Positions 60,989 to 64,000 of a DNA stretch of 64,000 nucleotides are shown here, piece by piece. Position 1 is the first letter of the stretch. Every line of letters begins with the position of its first letter. The notes beneath the pieces were generated by a model. That model saw only the letters and a program-made list of their open reading frames with translations. It was not told where the DNA came from and did not search any database. This stretch comes from GCA-003244245 sp050699515 (GTDB lineage Bacteria; Actinomycetota; Actinomycetes; Mycobacteriales; Pseudonocardiaceae), in contig JBOHFF010000136.1 in NCBI GenBank assembly GCA_050699515.1, positions 28,666-92,665 of the forward strand. Direction: 5' to 3'. A program made the position numbers and the translations under genes.

Positions 60989-61258
60989 TCAGCCCGGCAG
61001 CGGGTCGCTGCGCCACAGGGCGCTCACCGGGACAGCCCACAAGCGCTCCCCCAGCGACAGTGGCCACAGCGTCAGCCGTCCCGCACGTCCGGCCAAGGTT
61101 TCCGAGATCGTGCGGTCGGCGAGGTGGTTCGCCGAACCAGTCAGCAGCAGCTGGCCCCGGGCCGGGTCGAGGTCGGCAGCCTGCTTGACCGCGAGCAGAA
61201 AGCCCCGACCGGCCCGCTGGAACTCATCGGCCGTGGCCGGGCGAGGCAACGCATCCAC
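60989..61258 (-). pseudogene. Fragment of an AAA_14/DUF4143-type ATPase
   Basis: TADEFQRAGRGFLLAVKQAA then DLDPARGQLLLTGSANHLAD, RTISETLAGRAGRLTLWPLS and LGER match the post-Walker-B region (DEFQRA, LLTGSAN, SLAGR, LxPLSxxE) of the AAA_14 family. Walker A and the C-terminal DUF4143 domain are missing. It ends abruptly at the junction with a binding-protein fragment on the other strand. Confidence 0.65.
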
Positions 61259-61261
61259 GAA

Positions 61262-61660
61262 GCCGAGAAGTCGGTCCAGAGCGCCGCACCGCGGACCGCC
61301 GCCGCCGTATTCGTCACACTGGGCGGCGGTCCGCTGTACACCTACGACCCGCAGAGCATGGTCGACGCCCAGATGGAGGCCACCGGCCTGACCAACGCGT
61401 TCGGGGACGCCATCGACCAGCGTGATATCGAAACGAGCCTGGAGACGATCCTCGGCAAAGAGCCCGATGTCCTCATCCTGCTCACCGTCGCCGATCTGGC
61501 TGCGACCAAGGACTCCTTCCTCGCGATTCCGGGAGCCACGAACCTGAAAGCGGTCCGCAACGACAACATCATGGTGATTCGCTTCGACTACGTCGACCCG
61601 CCGACGCCGCTCTCGGTAGACGGCCTCGACACGCTCGCCCGGGCCTTCGGCCGGTCATGA
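61262..61660 (+). pseudogene. C-terminal fragment of a FecB/BtuF-like binding protein
   Basis: Only the last ~130 residues are present: RTAAAVFVTLGGGPLYTYDP, QMEATGLTNAFGDAIDQRDI, LGKEPDVLILLTVADLAATK, VDPPTPLSVDGLDTLARAFG. It is closely similar to the C-terminus of the binding protein at 16741-17232 (shared VGLTNVFGD / TGLTNAFGD, PDVLILL, KAVRND, DPPTPLSV). It is a dead duplicate whose first two thirds were replaced by the ATPase fragment at ~61258. Confidence 0.7.
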
Positions 61661-61710
61661 CGCAGAGACACCCAAGGGCGTCCGTGACGCCGGTCCACCG
61701 AGACCGCGGG

Positions 61711-63057
61711 CTATCTGCCCGCGCGCCGGGCGGTGAGCTCAGCGCTCAGCGACGGTGAGGCGTTGAGCAGCTCGCGGGTCTTGGGGTGCTCCGGGTGGGC
61801 GAGCAGGTCCGCGGTAGCGGCCTGCTCACAGATGCGGCCGTGATCCAGCACGACGACCCGGTCCGCGACGCGGGCGACGACACCGAGGTCATGGGTGACG
61901 AACAGCAGACCGAGGCCGAGATCGCGGCGCAGCTCGTCGAGCAGGTCGAGCACGGTGGCCTGCACGGAGGTGTCCAGCGCCGAGGTGATCTCGTCACAGA
62001 GCAACAGCTCGGGCCCAGCGGCCAGGGCCCGGGCGATCGCGACCCGCTGGCGCTGCCCCCCGGAGAGCTGGCTCGGGTAGCGGTCCGCGAGCCCGGGGGC
62101 CAGCCGGACCCGCTCCAGTAGTTCAGCGACACGGCGGCGCGCCGTCGCCGCATCGGCGCCGTGCAGGACGCGCAGCGGCCGGGCCACGCTCTGGCCGGCG
62201 CGCCAGCGTGGGTTCAGCGATCCGAGCGGATCCTGCGGGATCAGCTGGATGCGGCGACGCTGGTCAACCGTGCGCCGGCGCACGTCGCGCGCCACGGCGT
62301 CCCCGGCGAGTGCGATCGTCCCCTGCTCGGCCAGGTGCAGCCCGGCGATGCAGCGGGCGAGCGTGGTCTTGCCCGAGCCTGACGCGCCGACCAGCGCGGT
62401 GCACTCCCCCGCGCGCACGGTGAGGTTCACCTGATCAGCGGCGACGATGCCACCGCCGCGCCCGCGATAGGCCGCGGACAAGTCCGTCACCTCCAACAGC
62501 GGCGCGCCGCCTCGTCGCTGGGCCGAGCGCGCGGGACGCGGCTGCTTCGCGTCGGGACAAGTGGCCACCAGCGCCGCGGTGTGCCGGTGCGCGGGTGCGC
62601 TCAGCAGATCGACGAGGTCGCCACGCTCCACGCACACACCGTCCTGCAGGACGAGCACGACGTCGGCGAGCCTGGCGACGACGGCGAGATCATGCGAGAT
62701 GACCACCAGCGCCAGCCCGAGCCGCGCGCGCTGGCGGGCGATCTCGGCGAGCACGAGATCCTGCGTGACGACGTCCAGGCCGGTCGTCGGTTCGTCGAGC
62801 ACCAGCACTCGCGGGTCGCAGGCCAGTGCCCGCGCCAGCGCCACCCGCTGCTGCTGACCGCCCGAGAGCTGACCCGGGTAACGGCGCTGAAAAGCGCGCT
62901 CGCCGCCCAGCCCGACCGCGCCGAGCCGCTGGCCGAGTTGGGCGTCGTGGTCCGAGCGTCGCGGCCGGCGCACAGTCAGGCGCTCGGTGATCTGGGCACC
63001 GATCCGCATCGACGGCGTGAGGGCGCCGGCCGGGTCCTGCCCGAGATAGGCGATCAC
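61711..63057 (-). pseudogene. NikDE/OppDF-type double ATPase, first Walker A lost
   Basis: Two ABC ATPase halves in one chain. The first half begins IAYLGQDPAGALTPSMRIGA (Q-loop), then LSGGQQQRV, VLVLDEPTTGLD, VISHDLAV: its Walker A and first ~70 residues are missing, and an in-frame TGA lies just upstream. The second half is complete: GASGSGKTT, LIPQDPLGSLNPRW, LSGGQRQRV, LLCDEITSALD, FVTHDLG. It would fit the nickel/peptide permeases at 12289-14212, which lack a NikE. It is truncated where the 2H phosphoesterase gene begins. Confidence 0.78.
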
Positions 63058-63078
63058 CTCCCGGCGCAGGCCCTGAGC

Positions 63079-63699
63079 TCACCGTGGATCGCGCCCAAGC
63101 GTCACGGTCGCGACCTCAGTCCATTCGTAACGCCCGCGATCGCGGTTCAGTTTAATGAGAGACACCGAAGATATCAATACATCAGCCACTGGGAGCGAGC
63201 ATTTTTTAATCGCCGCATCAATGTGCCCGATAGATGCAACTCCATTAGAGTAAGCGAGCGTGATATGCGGCCGAAAGCCGTCCATTGATTCGGGAACATT
63301 TTCGTGGCCCCATACGTCTCCGATTCCATTCCGAAGCGCCAGCTTCACGTACGCTATCTGTTCGATCGGGTGAACGTTCACATGAACAGCTTCTTCATCG
63401 ATGCGGGGCTCATCCATCCTCGCGTTTATCGGCCCCAGTTGAGCGCAGCGAGGCAGGGTCGAAGCTACAATTCCATTAATATCAGCACTACTTACTTCAT
63501 CGGTAAAGCCGACGCCTTGCAGGGTCAGATGGATTCCGTCGATTTTCACCGGGTCGAGCGTGCTGATCCCACTGATTATCGGCGCATACGAAGAAACAAT
63601 TTGGCGAATAGGATTACTTGACGAGAAGGTGGTGTGCCATGTATAGAAGGACCGACCTTTACGCCAGCCAGGGCGCCACCACCAGTGATCGCGAGTCAT
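63079..63699 (-). CDS. 2'-5' RNA ligase-like 2H phosphoesterase
   Basis: A 206-residue protein with both HxT motifs: DGIHLTLQGVG near residue 67 and FRPHITLAYSNG near 155. These define the 2H phosphoesterase fold (LigT, cyclic phosphodiesterases). The coding DNA is clearly lower in GC than its surroundings, which suggests recent acquisition. ATG 63699 begins TRDHWWWRPGW; an upstream ATG at 63726 is possible. The substrate could be a 2',3'-cyclic phosphate or a signalling oligonucleotide. Confidence 0.75.
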   Translation of the reverse strand: MTRDHWWWRPGWRKGRSFYTWHTTFSSSNPIRQIVSSYAPIISGISTLDPVKIDGIHLTLQGVGFTDEVSSADINGIVASTLPRCAQLGPINARMDEPRIDEEAVHVNVHPIEQIAYVKLALRNGIGDVWGHENVPESMDGFRPHITLAYSNGVASIGHIDAAIKKCSLPVADVLISSVSLIKLNRDRGRYEWTEVATVTLGRDPR

Positions 63700-63845
63700 G
63701 CCAGGCGGAGTACTCAATCTGCGCACCCTTCCTCGCTAAGACGGCAAAGTTCTGCATGTTCGAAAATTCCGGAATTCGTCGATAAAATCTTGCATTTTCA
63801 CAACCGCTAAAGAGTTAGGAGCTGGAATGAAATAAATTATTCAAT

Positions 63846-64000
63846 TTATGATGTGATGGTATAGTTCCAGTCGCCGTGGAAGAGGTGCCGGGTGAGGGGT
63901 AGTGACTCTTTCTGCCGGTTGGTGAGTTTGATTTTTGTGGGGTAGGAGTTGGGATCGAGTTCGCACTGGACGGTTAGTCCTGTCGTGGTTGTGGTGTTGG
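63846..64000 (-). pseudogene. Transposase C-terminus (ISAzo13-like), cut by window edge
   Basis: The last ~50 residues read TTGLTVQCELDPNSYPTKIK then LTNRQKESLPLTRHLFHGDW and NYTITS. The LPxxRHxFHGDWNYT ending is typical of ISAzo13-type transposases. Whether the element is complete cannot be seen. The 146 bases between it and the 2H gene hold nothing recognised and are AT-rich. Confidence 0.6.

Noticed and set aside
1..64000. tRNA, rRNA or integrase-attachment sites bordering the accessory island
   Set aside because: No cloverleaf-like tRNA ends, rRNA segments or tyrosine/large serine integrases were recognised by eye; a covariance-model scan would be needed to exclude a tRNA.

Overview
The window looks like chromosome from a high-GC actinomycete, most likely a member of the Pseudonocardiaceae. 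This rests on GTG/TTG starts, very high third-position GC, LytR_C and DUF3263 genes, a CDC48-like ATPase, ANTAR and STAS regulators and XRE regulators. The taxonomic call is an inference from gene content. Ordinary core-type genes (ABC exporter, CDC48-like ATPase, peptide deformylase, HtrA-like protease, histidyl-tRNA synthetase) alternate with accessory and strongly decayed DNA.

Layout. 0-1.1 kb: the end of a DnaQ-like exonuclease / radical SAM locus. 1.9-10.5 kb: conserved genes plus a VapBC pair. 11-18.2 kb: a nickel/peptide-type ABC uptake locus (NikA remnant, NikB, NikC, NikD) followed by a TauD-type dioxygenase, a piece of another one, a broken metal-chelate binding protein and a FecE-type ATPase. 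18.6-35.5 kb: a mobile/defence-rich island holding an XRE-TPR regulator, remains of IS30 and three IS5-type elements, a TIR-nSTAND-WD40 protein, and a compact locus of thymidylate-kinase-like protein, B12-type radical SAM enzyme, HhH-GPD glycosylase, GHKL ATPase and small recombinase-like proteins. That locus is divergent from a zinc-ribbon XRE regulator and a PPC-domain protein. 35.5-42.7 kb: a second metal set (MFS exporter, binding protein, GNAT, TauD dioxygenase, broken ABC exporter interrupted by a Phd/RelE pair). 42.9-47.2 kb: VapBC, ANTAR regulator, HisS. 47.2-50.2 kb: an overlapping operon with MauE-like and MauD-like proteins and a Tat-exported eight-cysteine protein. 50.3-58.9 kb: a Tyr-repeat protein convergent with a leftward operon DUF1800 - DUF1501 - NHL propeller - binding protein - permease - ATPase, plus a very His-rich ORF. 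58.9-64 kb: pseudogenes, an STAS protein, a truncated NikDE-type fusion, a 2H phosphoesterase and a transposase end.

The thread that ties distant parts together is a palindrome of the form TTGC-N9-GCAA, which matches the box known for Nur, the Fur-family nickel regulator of Streptomyces. I see it at 11172, 37887, 38549, 50306 and 58870, each next to a metal-uptake or associated gene. The best candidate for an undescribed system is therefore the 50.3-58.9 kb locus: a putative nickel-responsive operon combining cytosolic-looking DUF1800, DUF1501 and NHL proteins with a metal-chelate importer and a His-rich peptide. The second candidate is the kinase - radical SAM - glycosylase locus at 27.8-35.3 kb.

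Many genes carry single-base frameshifts or end truncations. Several lie in C/G runs, so assembly error must be separated from real decay before function is assigned. No rRNA, tRNA or CRISPR array was recognised.
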